Source: Anolis sagrei (lineage: Eukaryota; Chordata; Lepidosauria; Squamata; Anolidae). From it: a stretch of 64,000 nucleotides of DNA. Shown here piece after piece: positions 1 to 11,761 of the stretch. Positions within the stretch are counted from its first letter, which is position 1, and each line of letters begins with the position of its first letter. The stretch spans positions 194,180,278-194,244,277 of the forward strand of contig NC_090024.1 in the NCBI RefSeq assembly GCF_037176765.1, given 5' to 3'. Both the position numbers and the translations under genes were made by a program. Under the pieces are notes generated by a model. The model was not told the DNA's origin. It worked only from the letters and a program-made list of their open reading frames with translations, and searched no databases.

Positions 1-323
1 TCTGAGTCCGTGATGCCCAGTAAATAACACTCATCATTTTTCATCTGTAGCTCTTTCCTAAAGATACATCTTCATATTGGCAAATTGGTGATGACATGTG
101 CTTACTGGGACATAAACATTCCAGACAGTAATCCTGCCTCGATAATCCACTGTAAAGATTCAATATGTACCCACTGACTTTTTGTCTATATTACCTGAAA
201 TAAGATAAATAACCTTTTCTCCTTTAGGTGCTTAGAACTTAAGGATTTCGCTAAGCAGCCTTCATGACAAATTTCTTGTTTAAAGCTTTTTATGTTACTG
301 AGGATAGATAGTTACCAATTTGT

Positions 324-552
324 GGAATCATAGAGTCAGAAAACCACAAGGGCCATCCAATACAAACTCCTGCCAAGTAGGAATGCACAGTCAAAACAGT
401 CCCAACAGATGGCCATCCAGCATTTATTTTTTTAAAACCCCAGAGAGGGAAGGCACCATGCTGAAGCAGTATATTCCACTGCTGAACAGCTCTTACCGCC
501 AGGAAGTTCTTTGAATGCCCGTTTAGGTGCAATCTCTTTGTGTTGTAGGTTT
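324..552 (-). mobile_element. CR1 LINE 3' fragment
   Basis: The reverse of the CR1 terminus: AATCATAGAGTCAG, GATGGCCATCCAGC and the CCAGGAAGTTCTT tract in the family order. It is diverged and 5' truncated, and abuts a Penelope-like fragment at 550, so the open frame crossing both is a chimera. Confidence 0.8.
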
Positions 553-745
553 TTTGGGTTGTGTGGTCATGTTCTAGAAGCATTCTCAGTTTCCAACAAA
601 CCTCACAACCTCTGAGGATGCTTGCCACAGATGCAAGCGAAACATCAGGAGAGAATACTTTTAGAACATGGTTATACAATCTGAAAAACCTACAACAACC
701 CGGTGATTCCAGCCATGAAAGCTTTCAACAATACATTGCAATCTC
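548..745. mobile_element. Penelope-like element terminal fragment with short inverted arm
   Basis: Contains CTCACAACCTCTGAGGATG, GAAACATCAGGAGAGAAT and GATTCCAGCCATGAAAGC, shared with six other loci here. A short left arm (GTCATGTTCTAGAAGCATTC) is the inverse of the right end. Confidence 0.7.
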
Positions 746-1309
746 TTTTCTTGGAGTTTTAATCCATTGCTCTGTGTACTAGTCTCTGAAGAGACAGAAA
801 ACAATCATGCCCCATCGTCAAATATTTATTTCCCTTTATGCCCATACAGTGCCTAATCCTAAAGATACTCTGAAACTGGCATTCAAAGATACCTAGTTGG
901 TGATATATGCTGTACGAGTGAATCAAAGTTCTATAGCTTTAAAGAAGTTTTGCAGTGATGTCCAAGTTATTATAGCAGTGATTATACATGCTGAGAGTCT
1001 GAGAATTGTGTTGGTCTGCAAATATTCTAGAAGGCCAAACAATTTCCACTGCTAATGGGCATAACATACATGCCTACACAAAAACAAATGCCTGCGTCTT
1101 CACTCTCCAATACAAATATCGCAAATGTAGTACCAAATCCTGATTCAGTGCATGTTTCAGTGGAATTCACTTCCACTAGGTTCATGAAGATGCATTTCAC
1201 TTTTGCAGTAGATTTTTAACTATTTGCTAGAGCCTTGTGGATCTATATTGTAGAGGCTATGAGATCAAAAGGCATAGCAAAATATGTTAATTAAGGAACA
1301 AATAAATAA
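746..1309. other. No gene or repeat recognised
   Basis: AT-rich apparently unique sequence. No convincing open frame or splice pair. Confidence 0.4.
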
Positions 1310-1475
1310 CATTGTTGTTTGCATTCAAATCATTTAAGATTTATGGTGACCCTAAGGCAAGGCCTATCATGGAGTTTTCTGGGACTAAGTGTGTGTCGCA
1401 GTGGGTTTCCATGGCCAAGTAGAGAACTAAACCCTGGTCTGCAGACTCCTAATCTAATGTTCAAACCTGACTTTT
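1310..1475 (-). mobile_element. Sauria-type tRNA SINE, minus strand
   Basis: Reads as the inverse of a Sauria SINE: TTTATGGTGACCCTAAGG tail side, then CAGTGGGTTTCCATGGCC and AACCCTGGTCTGC near the tRNA B-box side. Decayed and incomplete at the head. Confidence 0.7.
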
Positions 1476-2810
1476 CTCTTTAAAGAAGTCTGACAGTGCA
1501 GTCAGGCACAAAGTAATGAATTTATTTCTTTGCAAATGCATTTTAAAACCAGAGTTATCTAGTTTATCTGTACTCTCCATGTTGTGTCTTCCTTCACATA
1601 CATAGACACCTGGAATTACATGTATTGCTGTCTGAGAACGTAAGTATACGTCTGTATACGTAGATAAACAAGTTAAGGTTCATGATTCCAGTGCACATAA
1701 GAGATGTGTTGTGTCTCTGCAGAAGCACACGTAGACAGGGCAATCTCTCCCTTCATCGCATCCCAGGTCTTTGAGGCTGAGTCTTCAGAAGCAGCCGAAC
1801 AATTTTTTGGCAGACAGACAGCTTCATTGTAAAGTTTCATCCTGACAAGCAGTTTCCCATCACCCTCAGCAAAGGTAACTAAGTCTGCCATAATTGGTAA
1901 TTATGATCAAAGACCCTACGCAACAGAGCTGGTTTGATCACCAGTTAAAATTGCCTGGCTTATGTTTTCTCTTGTCGCCTTGGGCAGAGTAAGATCCATC
2001 AAGTATCACTTTCAAAGATGGAAACAGTCTCAGATCCTATTGCTGAAAAGAATGCTCAACGTTTTGCTTGTGGACTTGCAAAAAAAGACCCCAGCCTCAT
2101 TTCCTTGGAGATCACAAGCAGGAGATATGCCATGGGATTCTGCCAGAAACCATTCAAATCTGCTTTTCTACTGGAGAAAAAGATCATCGGATTTTCAGGT
2201 TCATCCACAGAAGTCAAGGTACATATATACTGGAGACAGAAAATCCCACCAACACTTCTAAAAATTGGCTACCCTTTAATGACACCACAAAACTGTCTCT
2301 AGAATTTCACACTGAAGCTGGCAATGCAGTTTTTTCTTTTCCTGATAGAGACATCCTTCTTTGTGCTTTATTTCTCATCTTCTGAGAAATGGGTACTATC
2401 CTATGAACACACCCTTTACAAAAGACATTAAGGATCATGAGTTAGAAGACTACTTGTCAAAGAGATAGAAGCCACTTCTACGGTGCAGGTTACACTATGT
2501 CATTACATAAGTAGGTTGTGTAATAGGTTGTGCAACTGAAATTAGATCTGCAGCAGCATGCTGAAAGATCTTATCTTCATAAAAGGGGGCTCTGCCAGCA
2601 CCCACTCCTAGAACAATTGACCTGCTATCTATCACAGCAGAAGGGGAGCTTGGACTGTATTTCTAGCACTTCGTGGTCCAGCCTAGATATGTTGGTTCTC
2701 TAAGTAAAATAAAAAGACTATAATATAATAAAATAGATGGCAGACTATGAAAAGCCATAACTTAGTAAAAAGTATTAACTAGAACTGGTTGATTGAGTAG
2801 TTCAAACGAA
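1476..2810. other. Intergenic; open frames without recognised product
   Basis: A 94-codon frame at 2018-2302 (+) contains a stretch followed by AAG|GTACAT, donor-like, at 2217-2218, but I recognise no protein. Nothing else is supported. Confidence 0.3.
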
Positions 2811-3294
2811 TATAAACGGTTCCGGCCCAGCCTACCTATCCGAACGCATCTCTTCCTACAAACCCTCCAGGAAGTAAAGATCATCTGAGGAGGCCCTGCT
2901 CCCGATCCCATCTGCTTCGCAAGCATGCTTGGTGGGGACGAGGGACAGGGCCTTCTCTGTGGTGGCCCCTCGGCTGTGGAACTCCCTGCCTAGGGATATT
3001 AGACTCCTGACTTTTCAGAAGAGAGTAAAAACCTGGCTCTTCGAGCAAGCATTCGGAACCCTGGAATAGATAGTCAAGCTTGAGATGGAGAATGACCCAG
3101 GAACAGCCAAGACGATGAAACGGATGAGGATTGGAATGAGAGGATGTAGCTCTTTTAAAATTGTTATTGCAATGTCTTTTTGTCTAAATGCACTTAATTG
3201 TTTTTGCTTTTGTATTGTATTGATGGCATCGAATTGTGCCAATATGTAGACCACCCTGAGTCGCCTGTGGGCTGATATGGGCGGGATATAAGTG
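2811..3294 (+). mobile_element. L2-like LINE 3' end
   Basis: The sequence follows the L2 C-terminal coding region (GGTTCCGGCCCAGCCTACC, then the GACTTTTCAGAAGAGAGT and CTGGCTCTTCGAGCA motifs) and ends in ACCACCCTGAGTCGCC and GGGATATAAGTG. It is 5' truncated and has several frame changes. Confidence 0.8.
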
Positions 3295-3365
<71 letters not shown>

Positions 3366-3375
3366 CACACACACA

Positions 3376-3412
<37 letters not shown>

Positions 3413-3439
3413 CACTTATATCCCACCCATATCAGCCCA
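3268..3439. repeat. Palindromic TG/TA/CA compound microsatellite with inverted flanks
   Basis: Runs (TG)n at 3295-3324, (TA)n to about 3360, then (CA)n to 3411. The 32-bp flanks 3268-3299 and 3408-3439 are inverse complements with a single mismatch, so the whole 172 bp is a near-perfect hairpin. The open frames through it are repeat artefacts. Confidence 0.95.
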
Positions 3440-3451
3440 CAATATCAGCCC

Positions 3452-3721
3452 CCTAAAATTATATACATGTGTGGATATTGAATAATAGGCAAGAGTCATT
3501 GGGTAGCCTGCTTGCTATTCTGTCTGCTGTCTAGGTACCAAGTGTTGGTGGGAAACATCAACCCCCCCCCCCAAATTTTTTTATGGTTTTTCTGTAATGT
3601 GAGCCTACATTGAAACAAGCAATGCTTTGAAATACTACTTCCTGGGAGTTCTTCCAAACAAAATATATGGTCATCCTAACTCATGAATACCCACATGTAT
3701 TCTGACTGTGAAGAAATATTA
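3452..3721 (+). repeat. 268-bp direct duplication, copy 1
   Basis: Almost identical to 4733-5000. Differs by a few substitutions and by the length of a C-run. Bounded on the left by the inverted L2 tail and on the right by an AT dinucleotide tract. Confidence 0.95.
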
Positions 3722-4383
3722 TATATATTATATAATATAATTATATATATAGTATTGGAGTGCTTCAGTTTTGTCTAAAAATATTCAAAATAGTAATGAG
3801 TACAGCACTGAACTTATGCAAAGTATTTTTCTCATTATTGAGCAACCCCAGACCACCTAAGAGTTACGTTTTCCAAGTCAGGTAGTTTATACCTTTTTTT
3901 AAAAAAAGCCAAAAATCAAAACCCAAAACAAAACCTTACAGCAGAAAATTTCTGAGTAAACTTTGCAACCAGACGGTATGCATATTGATTGAGAGGTACA
4001 TCCATCTTGCTCATGCACAAACCCAGATTATAATAACTACCTTGGAAATACCAATAGCAGACACTGAGATCAGCAAAGGTCTGCATGGCCATAGTATCCA
4101 TGTTTTTCTTTATGTTTAGAACAATCATTGTCTTTCCCCATGTCCCATGAGAAACCAAAGTTTTGAATATAAATGAAAGAAGGGTTGGCAAAAGGCTCTA
4201 ACTGATGCTAACATGACAATTATGGCAAGTCTCTTTATTCCTCTTTTAATCTTAGAGTTCTGGTGCCCTCTGCTGTCAAAACTCTACGGAATTAATAAAA
4301 ACTATACGATAATATCAATTACAATTGGTATGATGGCATAATGAATTCCATAGGAGTCACTGCACTGGAACAATGGCTTTAAT
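3722..4383. other. AT-rich unique sequence between duplicates
   Basis: An AT dinucleotide tract at 3719-3752, then apparently unique sequence. No gene seen. Confidence 0.4.
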
Positions 4384-4640
4384 GCACAGGCAGTCCCCAA
4401 GTTACCAACATTCAATTTGCAAATGACTCATAGTTAAGGACGGGGGTGAAACAACAGGAAGTGAGAGAAATCTACCTTTCAGAAGAGAAAGGTAGATTTC
4501 TCATGATAACTCCTGGAAGAATTATCATGAGGGAAAGCTGTTTCCACCGAAGCTTTCCCATCAATCCTTCTTTCTACAACAAGTCAATTTTTTTAAAAAA
4601 ATCCAATTATCACTAGTTAGTTTGAAAAGGCAAACACATT
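4384..4640. mobile_element. Fragment of a CAGGCAGTCCCCAAG terminal-repeat DNA transposon
   Basis: Begins CACAGGCAGTCCCCAAGTTAC, as does the copy at 9846. The matching right terminal repeat was not found, so it is truncated. It holds three consecutive hairpins at 4465-4559. Confidence 0.6.
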
Positions 4641-4732
4641 GGAAATAGGGGGAAGGAAACACACAGTGCAAAATAGGACAAAAGAAGATACCAGTTTGCA
4701 TAAAATGTGCATGCACCCATTTGTCTTACAGA

Positions 4733-5000
4733 CCTAAAATTATATACATGTGTGGATATTGAATAATAGGCAAGAGTCATTGGGTAGCCTGCTTGCTGTT
4801 CTGTCTGCTGTCTAGGTACCAAGTGTTGGTGGGAAACATCACCCCCCCCCCCAATTTTTTTATGGTTTTTCTGTAATGTGAGCCTACATTGAAACAAGCA
4901 ATGCTTTGAAATACTACTTCCTGGGAGCTCTTCCAAACAAAATATATGGTCATCCTAACTCATGAATACCCACATGTATTCCGACTGTGAAGAAATATTA
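4733..5000 (+). repeat. 268-bp direct duplication, copy 2
   Basis: The second copy of 3452-3721, about 1.28 kb away. Both hold TACCAAGTGTTGGTGGGAAA and a C-run near the middle. High identity implies a recent event. Confidence 0.95.
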
Positions 5001-6166
5001 TTTCACTCATATGGCCATCTGGCATGAGGGAGGGGGAGAGAGCCTGACAGATTGGTGGGTAGCAGAAAATGTTCAGTGCTACTTGCTGGGGTATATGTTT
5101 ATGTTTAGCATTAATGCAACTGATCCCATTTATTATACTATTATTGATGAAGAGTACTGAAGCTGCCATCCACACCCCAGGTGAGCACAGGCATGGGATC
5201 AATGGGGAGGAGACAAAAGGAAACTAAACTAAAAAAAGTATATATTCGTTCTCATAAAATTAAAATTAGGTAGCAAGAGAGGCAGAAAATAGCTGATATT
5301 CAAACTGGTAAAAAAAACACAACAGAGCTAAGGTCCTTTTGATGTGAAGTAAAAAACTGGGGGGGGGGGGGGTCCTTATTATCCAAAGGCCCTTATCCAT
5401 TGAGGATGAATTGGACATATCAACATTGCAAAATCCCTTCCTTTACTTATGTAGAGAAAAAGACAATGTTAACAGCTGTCTCCTTTAGTCTCCCTTTTCC
5501 CAGATAAGGGAACTGAGGCTGACAAGCTTGATTTATCTGTGGCCACCCACACAGTTCAAGGGAATATGAACCTTGTCAAACACACTGTCTGCTTGACTTA
5601 CACTTATGGATTGTCAGATTTACAGATATGGGATCAAAGAGGGCTTGTTGATGTTTTTCACTTTGAAGTCCCCTGTGGCTCAGATACTCTGCTGAACAGT
5701 TTATAGAAAACATTTCACCAAAAAGATATAGTTGTTGCAGTTTGCAATAAATAAATAAAATAATCCTGTAGAAGCATTTCAAAGATCACTTGGGCACTTA
5801 AGTCAAAGTGATTGGTCATATTCAGTAAGGATATGTAGTGTTGGGATGGTCTTTCAGTGTGAACCTCCTATGCTGTTAGAATGTCCACGTACTCTACTCA
5901 TTTCCCATTGCTGGCAGTCCTTTTTTTCATTACAGAAAGTAAAGAAGCAGTTCTCAAAGCTGTCTTGTACAATGGGGCAGAGTACCATTGATAATATTCA
6001 AGTCAAAGGAATAGGACTGGACCTACCATTAGTGAGTTTGCTCTTTAGCATTACAGAGGACAGAAACCAGAATGTTTGACAGATGGTTCTTGGGTGGTCC
6101 TTGCTGATATCAAGGCTGATATCCTTGCTAATATAAAGATTTAATTTGTATTAGTGACTATAGGCA
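5001..6166. other. No gene recognised; poly-G tract
   Basis: Apparently unique sequence with a 14-G run at 5359-5372. Short open frames only. Confidence 0.4.
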
Positions 6167-6386
6167 GGAGCCCCTGGTGGCACAGTGGGCAAACCCTTGT
6201 GCCGGCAGGACTGAAGACTGACAAACCAGAGGTTCAAATTTGTCAGCTCCAGGTCTCCATGTGGGGTCATGAGAGAAACCTTCCACAAGGATGGTAAAAC
6301 ATCCAAACATCTAGGCATCCCCTGGGCAATGTCCTTGCAGACAGCCAATTCTCTCACAGCAGAAGAGACTTGCAGGTTCTAAAAAA
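6167..6386 (+). mobile_element. tRNA-derived SINE with 13-bp target duplication
   Basis: Starts GGAGCCCCTGGTGGCACAG (A-box side) and carries the decayed B-box GAGGTTCAAATT and the body CCCTGGGCAATGTCCTTGCA. Flanked by perfect copies of GTGACTATAGGCA at 6154-6166 and 6387-6399, proving insertion by target-primed retrotransposition. Confidence 0.95.
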
Positions 6387-6399
6387 GTGACTATAGGCA

Positions 6400-8130
6400 A
6401 GTCAACACTGGACATTTAGTCAGAAGTGGCCAGATGCACCCAGCTGAACCTGCTGCAAAACTATGTTGGCATCCAACCAGTCCAGTAGGCCCTGCTGTTA
6501 CATCACCTCATCCTCAGTGTTCCATCACCACTCTTGGCTGGCCACAGAGCTCCATCCATATGGTTCGCTGTCACCTTTCACATCAGTGATATCATGATGC
6601 CCGCATGACCAGCAAGAAGGAAGGAAGAGTGACCTTCTGTTTCTTACTGGTTACCTTATTCTAATAGCACAGACATGATGGCAGTGACTAAATGTTCAGC
6701 TAGAGCTTTGTGACTGATAGGGAACAGTCATAGTGGGATAAGCACCCTCTTTATCTGCGCTAATTGACGCAGGGAAAGGGCTGGTTGTATGTTGTCACGA
6801 TAATGGATTGGGCAGAATCAGATCTGATCCAGCTGTCCAGGCTATCACAAAGTCCTGAGCTACTCTCAAGCTTCCAGCAAGCTCTAGGGTATCTCTCAAC
6901 ATTGCCGAAAGTGGAGAAAAGTCAGGAAGTAGAAAGTGGGTTCACATTCTGCGTTGCATTTTTTTGGGGAAAAACAATGCATTTGTATAACCCTGATTTA
7001 GACTTTCAAGCATGCTAAAATCCCATCAATTTGAAAGGAAAAAATATATGGCTCTGCTCAAATTTCTTAACATATTTTATGAGCATATTTTATGAAGGTG
7101 GGGTTTAAAAATAGTCTAAAAATGCAAGTGCTATTAAAATTAATTAATATAATTATACAAGAAGAATCAAAGCAAAGCAGTGTTTTCCTTAGTTCTTCAA
7201 ACACCACTTTGAAAAGAAAATTCATATACATATACCTAATTGTGTGGGGTTTTTTTTAAAAAAAATAGCCACTGAATTCTGACATTTTGTTAAAAGTGAG
7301 AGTCAAAAGTGGAGACATAGTTTAACCCTCTAAGAAATCACTGCCTGATCGGACTTCGTAGAGACCATTATTTCTCTCCCACCCCTCCTTCAACTTTATC
7401 AACAATGGTTACACTCTTCTCATGCATATCTTTATTTAATGTGTGAACCCTTTGCTTTTCTGCTTTAAAGTCAAACACATTTTGGCACCAGGCAGGTGAA
7501 TTTACCTGACACTTATGATGGATAATCCAATGGGACCTGAAAGATATAGAGTAACAGAAGTTACCCAGTTTGAGAGAGTGCAGAAAAGTGGCTCCTCGCC
7601 ACCAAGACTCTTGTTTTTACAATGAATTGTGGTTTTTTTCTTCTTTATGACACATATTATTTGCTGGCCCCTCACATGGTTAATTGAGGGAAACCGTCTA
7701 GTGCATTTCATGACCCAGGAGCATTCTTGTGGCTCTGCAGTTTCTAATCTGTGCTTTATTCCAGGACTCTTTCATTATCTAATTTCCAGGCCAGGACTCT
7801 GATGCCACCCATGATGTTTGCTGAACAGACAGGCTAGTCACAAAGCTTTAGTCAAGCACACCAGGTAGGACGCCTCTTGCATGGTCCATTTCCCCTGGGT
7901 AATAATTCAGTCTTGTCTGCCTTTGTTTTTTTCCCTTTACCTCATAATTCATAAGTTCAGCAACTGGTTGTCAACAGTTAACTTGTCTGCCTGCCAGTTT
8001 GGTTTCTTGTGGTACTATGTAGGTCTGGCAGTGATTCAATATTTGACATCAGTTCTACCTAAAGTACCATCAAAATTAGCTTTGTGACTAGCCTGTCTGT
8101 TATTTGTTTGCATTTTCCCTATTGATACAA
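6400..8130. other. No gene or repeat recognised
   Basis: Mostly AT-rich unique sequence. Open frames of 60-84 codons on either strand show no family resemblance. Confidence 0.35.
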
Positions 8131-8176
8131 ACTAGCCTTCCTCAACCTGGCACCTTCTAGATATGTTGATCTATAC

Positions 8177-8311
8177 CAGTGGTTCTCAACCTGTGGGTCC
8201 CCAGATGTTTTGGCCTTCAGCTTCCAGAAATCCCAACAACTGGTAAATTGACAGGAATTTCTGGATGTTGTAGACCCAAACACTTGAGGGGACACAGGTT
8301 GAGAACCACTG
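8177..8311. mobile_element. hAT-like MITE
   Basis: 135 bp, near-palindromic, with ends CAGTGGTTCTCAACCTG and its inverse. Flanks ATCTATAC and ACCTAGAC match at 6 of 8 positions, as expected for a worn hAT target duplication. Confidence 0.9.
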
Positions 8312-8319
8312 ACCTAGAC

Positions 8320-9499
8320 CTTCCATCACCATCCACATTGGTGGTGAGATACTAGTGAGATACTAGTGTGCCACATATAAAGAACGTAAAGTTATGGAAG
8401 ATTACTGAAAGGCATGTCTAGGATATGTACCATATCAGTCCGTTTGGTTCCAGTGTCCTACAATTTCCAGCACATTTGTATGCTTAATGTGGATGCATAC
8501 ATAGAACAAATGGAGGGCAAAGAAGAGACTGCAACTTCAAGTCACCATCAACTTAAAACTTGTTTGGAAAACTTCTCTTGACACAATAGAAATAGCAGCA
8601 AATCAGAGGCGTAAGTTCTATGCATACTTCTAACAAGTAAAAGCTTTCCTTGTCTTGATAACATAGGATGCCACAAACCTTTATTTATGCATCATGGTAT
8701 TACTGTGCAGCTTAAAAGCTCTACTCTGTCATTTCTGTCAAAGCCATTTTAAGATAAGTAATCTAATTTACAGCCCCAATTCAAATGTAAAAGGATACTA
8801 TCAGGATTGTTATTATGACAATAAAAACCTCAAATCATGTTAGTGAAGTTGTAATCATAATCAGAAGGTCACTGTCAATGGGGTGCGGTGGGGGAGGGCA
8901 ACAAAATTATGCCATTAATAGAAAACCTTGGAAATATTAAGAATGTGTACTTCATTTCCTAGAATTGCTTCAACCAGCACAACCATTACTCTTGTTGGTT
9001 GGTGAAATTCTGGACTTGTAATTCAAAAAACAAACTTTCCACATTTTGCTTACTTTTAGTTTTTGAGAGGGCATATTTCCAAAGTTTTTCAAACTGAGAT
9101 TATTGAGCTAGCTTTGGTTGTATCTATGTGTGTTTAGTTTATTTTTTGTGGTGGTGGTGGTGGTGGGGATGTTTTGGCAATTATTTCCAGGATTCCTTCT
9201 GCTGGATTGTCCCACAGATACCTTGTATAAACTTCTCTTACACACACACCCAAATGGAAATTGTTAAACAGGACAAATTTGTGGAGTAATGGAGACCAGA
9301 ACATATTTTGAAAACACTCGAGAAGAGCACAATTTCTTTTTTGAAAGTTTGTAGCTCAGTAGTGGTGCTAGGATGGTCAGATACAAGGAAGACTTCTGAA
9401 CCTTTCCTTTCATAGGATGAGGTTTCAGCTTGTGAAATCCTCCTCCCCTTTTCCACCTGCCTTGTCCCTGCAACCACAACTTGATTATGATGTCAATTC
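8320..9499. other. No gene recognised
   Basis: Unique AT-rich sequence with a short GGT run near 9151-9167. Confidence 0.35.
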
Positions 9500-9682
9500 A
9501 TGGGTTGACTAATGATGTCATTTTATGTAGTTTTTATGTTGTTTTATGATGTTGTTTTTATACATTTTATTATGCTATGTTTTATTTCTGTTTGATCAGG
9601 TTTGTCCCCATGTAAGCTGCCCCAAGTCCCTTTGGGGAGATGGTGGCGGGATACAAAAATAAAGTTGTTATTATTATTACTT
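9500..9682 (+). mobile_element. L2-like LINE 3' tail
   Basis: Ends CTTTGGGGAGATGGTGGCGG and GATACAAAAATAAAG followed by ATT repeats, the tail type also seen in inverse at 16690. No coding remains. Confidence 0.6.
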
Positions 9683-9750
9683 ACTGACATAAAAACACAG
9701 TATGTCACGTCAAACGAGATATATATGCTGGATTTCATATCACAAAATCA

Positions 9751-9751
<1 letters not shown>

Positions 9752-9792
<41 letters not shown>
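9752..9792. repeat. (ATT)n microsatellite
   Basis: About 13 ATT units. Confidence 0.97.
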
Positions 9793-9845
9793 GGATACAT
9801 CGTTCAATTACTTTCAGAATGAATGGCATTTTTAAAACATGGATG

Positions 9846-9942
9846 TACAGGCAGTCCCCAAGATAGGTTCTGTAGGTTTGTTCTCAAGTGCTTAAGTTGA
9901 ATTTTTATGTAATTCAAAAAGATATATTTTAAAGTTCAATGC

Positions 9943-9975
<33 letters not shown>

Positions 9976-10223
9976 CATCCATCCATCTATGGTGTTTTGT
10001 TTTGCTGTCTGTGCCCCTGTTCAGAAGATTTCATCTCACTTTCTGTCCCTGTGTACACTGGATGTAGACAAATTTGACTTGTTGTGGAAACAAGGATTGG
10101 TAATAAAGCTTCAGTTGAGACACCTTTCCCCACAATAACTCTTTCAGGAGTGAATTTCCCTTTCAAATGCTAGCTTTCTCTCATTTTGTCTTGCCCCCAT
10201 TTTTAATAAGTCAGATGTTTGTA
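9846..10223. mobile_element. Non-autonomous DNA transposon with CAGGCAGTCCCCAAG ends
   Basis: Left end GTACAGGCAGTCCCCAAG and right end TTGGGGACTGCTGTAT are inverse copies. An (ATCT)n microsatellite at about 9943-9990 has grown inside it. No transposase frame. Confidence 0.8.
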
Positions 10224-10882
10224 GCTTGGGGACTGCTGTATATGATTTTAATATTAAAAATACACTGAATAGAATGTATGGAAAATGCAATGTTTCTAAA
10301 AAAGGGAGACAGCAAAAAATGTGAACTTAATCCAGCATACTTGTTACTTCCATTTCCATGATGGAAGGAACTGGGGGGCGGGGTGTCCTCCTGCTGGTTT
10401 TTGGGTTGGGGTTATACATCTTATTGCATCTTTCATTTTCCACTGAGAGAGGAATCTCGCCTGCATTCTCCAAAGCTGGCATCCCACCAGGAGACCTGGG
10501 TTCTCCTCTCTTGGCTGCCTATTGTGCAGCATTGATGATGCTGGAGAGCACACATTGATGCGAGGAGGAAGAGAAAAATGGAGCTCATTGGCTTGTTGCC
10601 AGCAGACAGCCCCATTCTCACAAACAGCAATTGGTGCTAATGAGAGGAGTCATTGGCGCCGAGGGCATGTCCTCCTGGGGACAAGGTGCTTTCAGGACAA
10701 AGGGAAGTGTTTCATTAGGGGCAGATAAATGGCAATGCTAGAGAAGGGAAATATAAAGTCTGACATGAGAGGGAAGATAAAATGATATTGATTTTGTGAG
10801 GTGAGGGGATGACAGGATTGTCATTAATAAGACCCTTTTATGTCACATCAGCCTATCATACATGTTAATTATTTCTATGGGT
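10224..10882. promoter_or_regulatory. Repeat-free block, candidate conserved non-coding element
   Basis: The part at about 10340-10735 is more GC-balanced than its surroundings and free of recognisable repeats, and carries homeodomain-like CTAATGAG next to CAATTGG. Open frames on both strands look fortuitous. Regulatory function is inference only. Confidence 0.2.
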
Positions 10883-11144
10883 GGAGCCCCCGGTGGCGCA
10901 GTGGGTTAAACCCCTGTGCTGGCAGGACTGAAGACCGACAGGTCGCAGGTTCGAATCCCGGGAGAGGCGGATGAGCTCCCTCTATCGGCTCCAGCTCCTC
11001 ATGCGGGGACAAGAGAAAAGCCTCCCACAAGGATGACAAAACATCAAAAAATCATCCAGGCGTCCCCTGGGCAACGTCCTAGCAGACGGCAATTCTCTCA
11101 CAACAGGAGCGGTTGCTCCTGACACGACCAAAAAATAATAATAA
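10883..11144 (+). mobile_element. tRNA-derived SINE, well preserved
   Basis: GGAGCCCCCGGTGGCGCAG gives an intact A-box, and CAGGTTCGAATCCC an intact B-box. The body ends TTGCTCCTGACACGACC plus an A/AAT tail. TTCTATGGGT at 10873-10882 and 11145-11154 is the target duplication. The head is tRNA-like but this is not a tRNA gene. Confidence 0.95.
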
Positions 11145-11150
11145 TTCTAT

Positions 11151-11372
11151 GGGTGCATTCATACTGTAGAACTAGTACCATTTGACTCCACTTTAACCAT
11201 AATGGCTCAGTGCTATGGAATTGTGGGAACTGTAGTTTTACAAGGTCTTTAGCCTTGTCTGCCAAAGAATGCTGGTACCTTACTAAACTACAAATCTTAG
11301 GATTCCACAGTATTGAGCCAGGGCAATCAAAGTGGTGTCAAACTGCATTCATTCTACAGTGAATGCCGTTTG
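11151..11372. mobile_element. Palindromic MITE, GCATTCATACTGTAGAA family
   Basis: Both ends are inverse copies (TGCATTCATACTGTAGAA and TCATTCTACAGTGAATGC). The centre holds GGAACTGTAGTTTTACAAGG. Related copies lie at 15652, 27280 and 38570. Confidence 0.8.
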
Positions 11373-11761
11373 CCCTAGGATGACACCATCAAATATTGAC
11401 TAGCTCCGTACTCCACAAAAGATGGTTCTTTTTTCTCCCTTGTCTGATCCCATAACCAAAATGAGCTCGGCCTGTTAGTAGTTGCTTTTGGTAATCAAGA
11501 TTTACATCTGGGAAACCATACTGGGAAGCAAAAGGGGAAGAGTTATAAATTGGAAGGCACCTAGGCACTAAAACGACAAGCATAGGGTATGTCTAGATGT
11601 GGGGGGACTTATTTATGTGGACTTATTTAAACACATGGGAATGCCTTACACTAATTGTGGAAACAGTGTAGATGCACTCTCAGTAATACCAAAGGCCAGT
11701 GAATAATGCATTTAAAAGAGGGCAGCAACCATCAAGTATAAATAGCAGAGCCAAGTAACCT

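Noticed and set aside
290-679. 129-codon minus-strand frame
   Set aside because: Spans a CR1 tail and a Penelope fragment; a chimera of repeats.
3015-3485. Open frames of Cys-Val, Tyr-Ile and His-Thr repeats
   Set aside because: Translation of the TG/TA/CA microsatellite on both strands.
10883-11000. tRNA gene with A and B boxes
   Set aside because: It is the head of a SINE with target duplications and a repeated body. No cloverleaf acceptor stem is evident.
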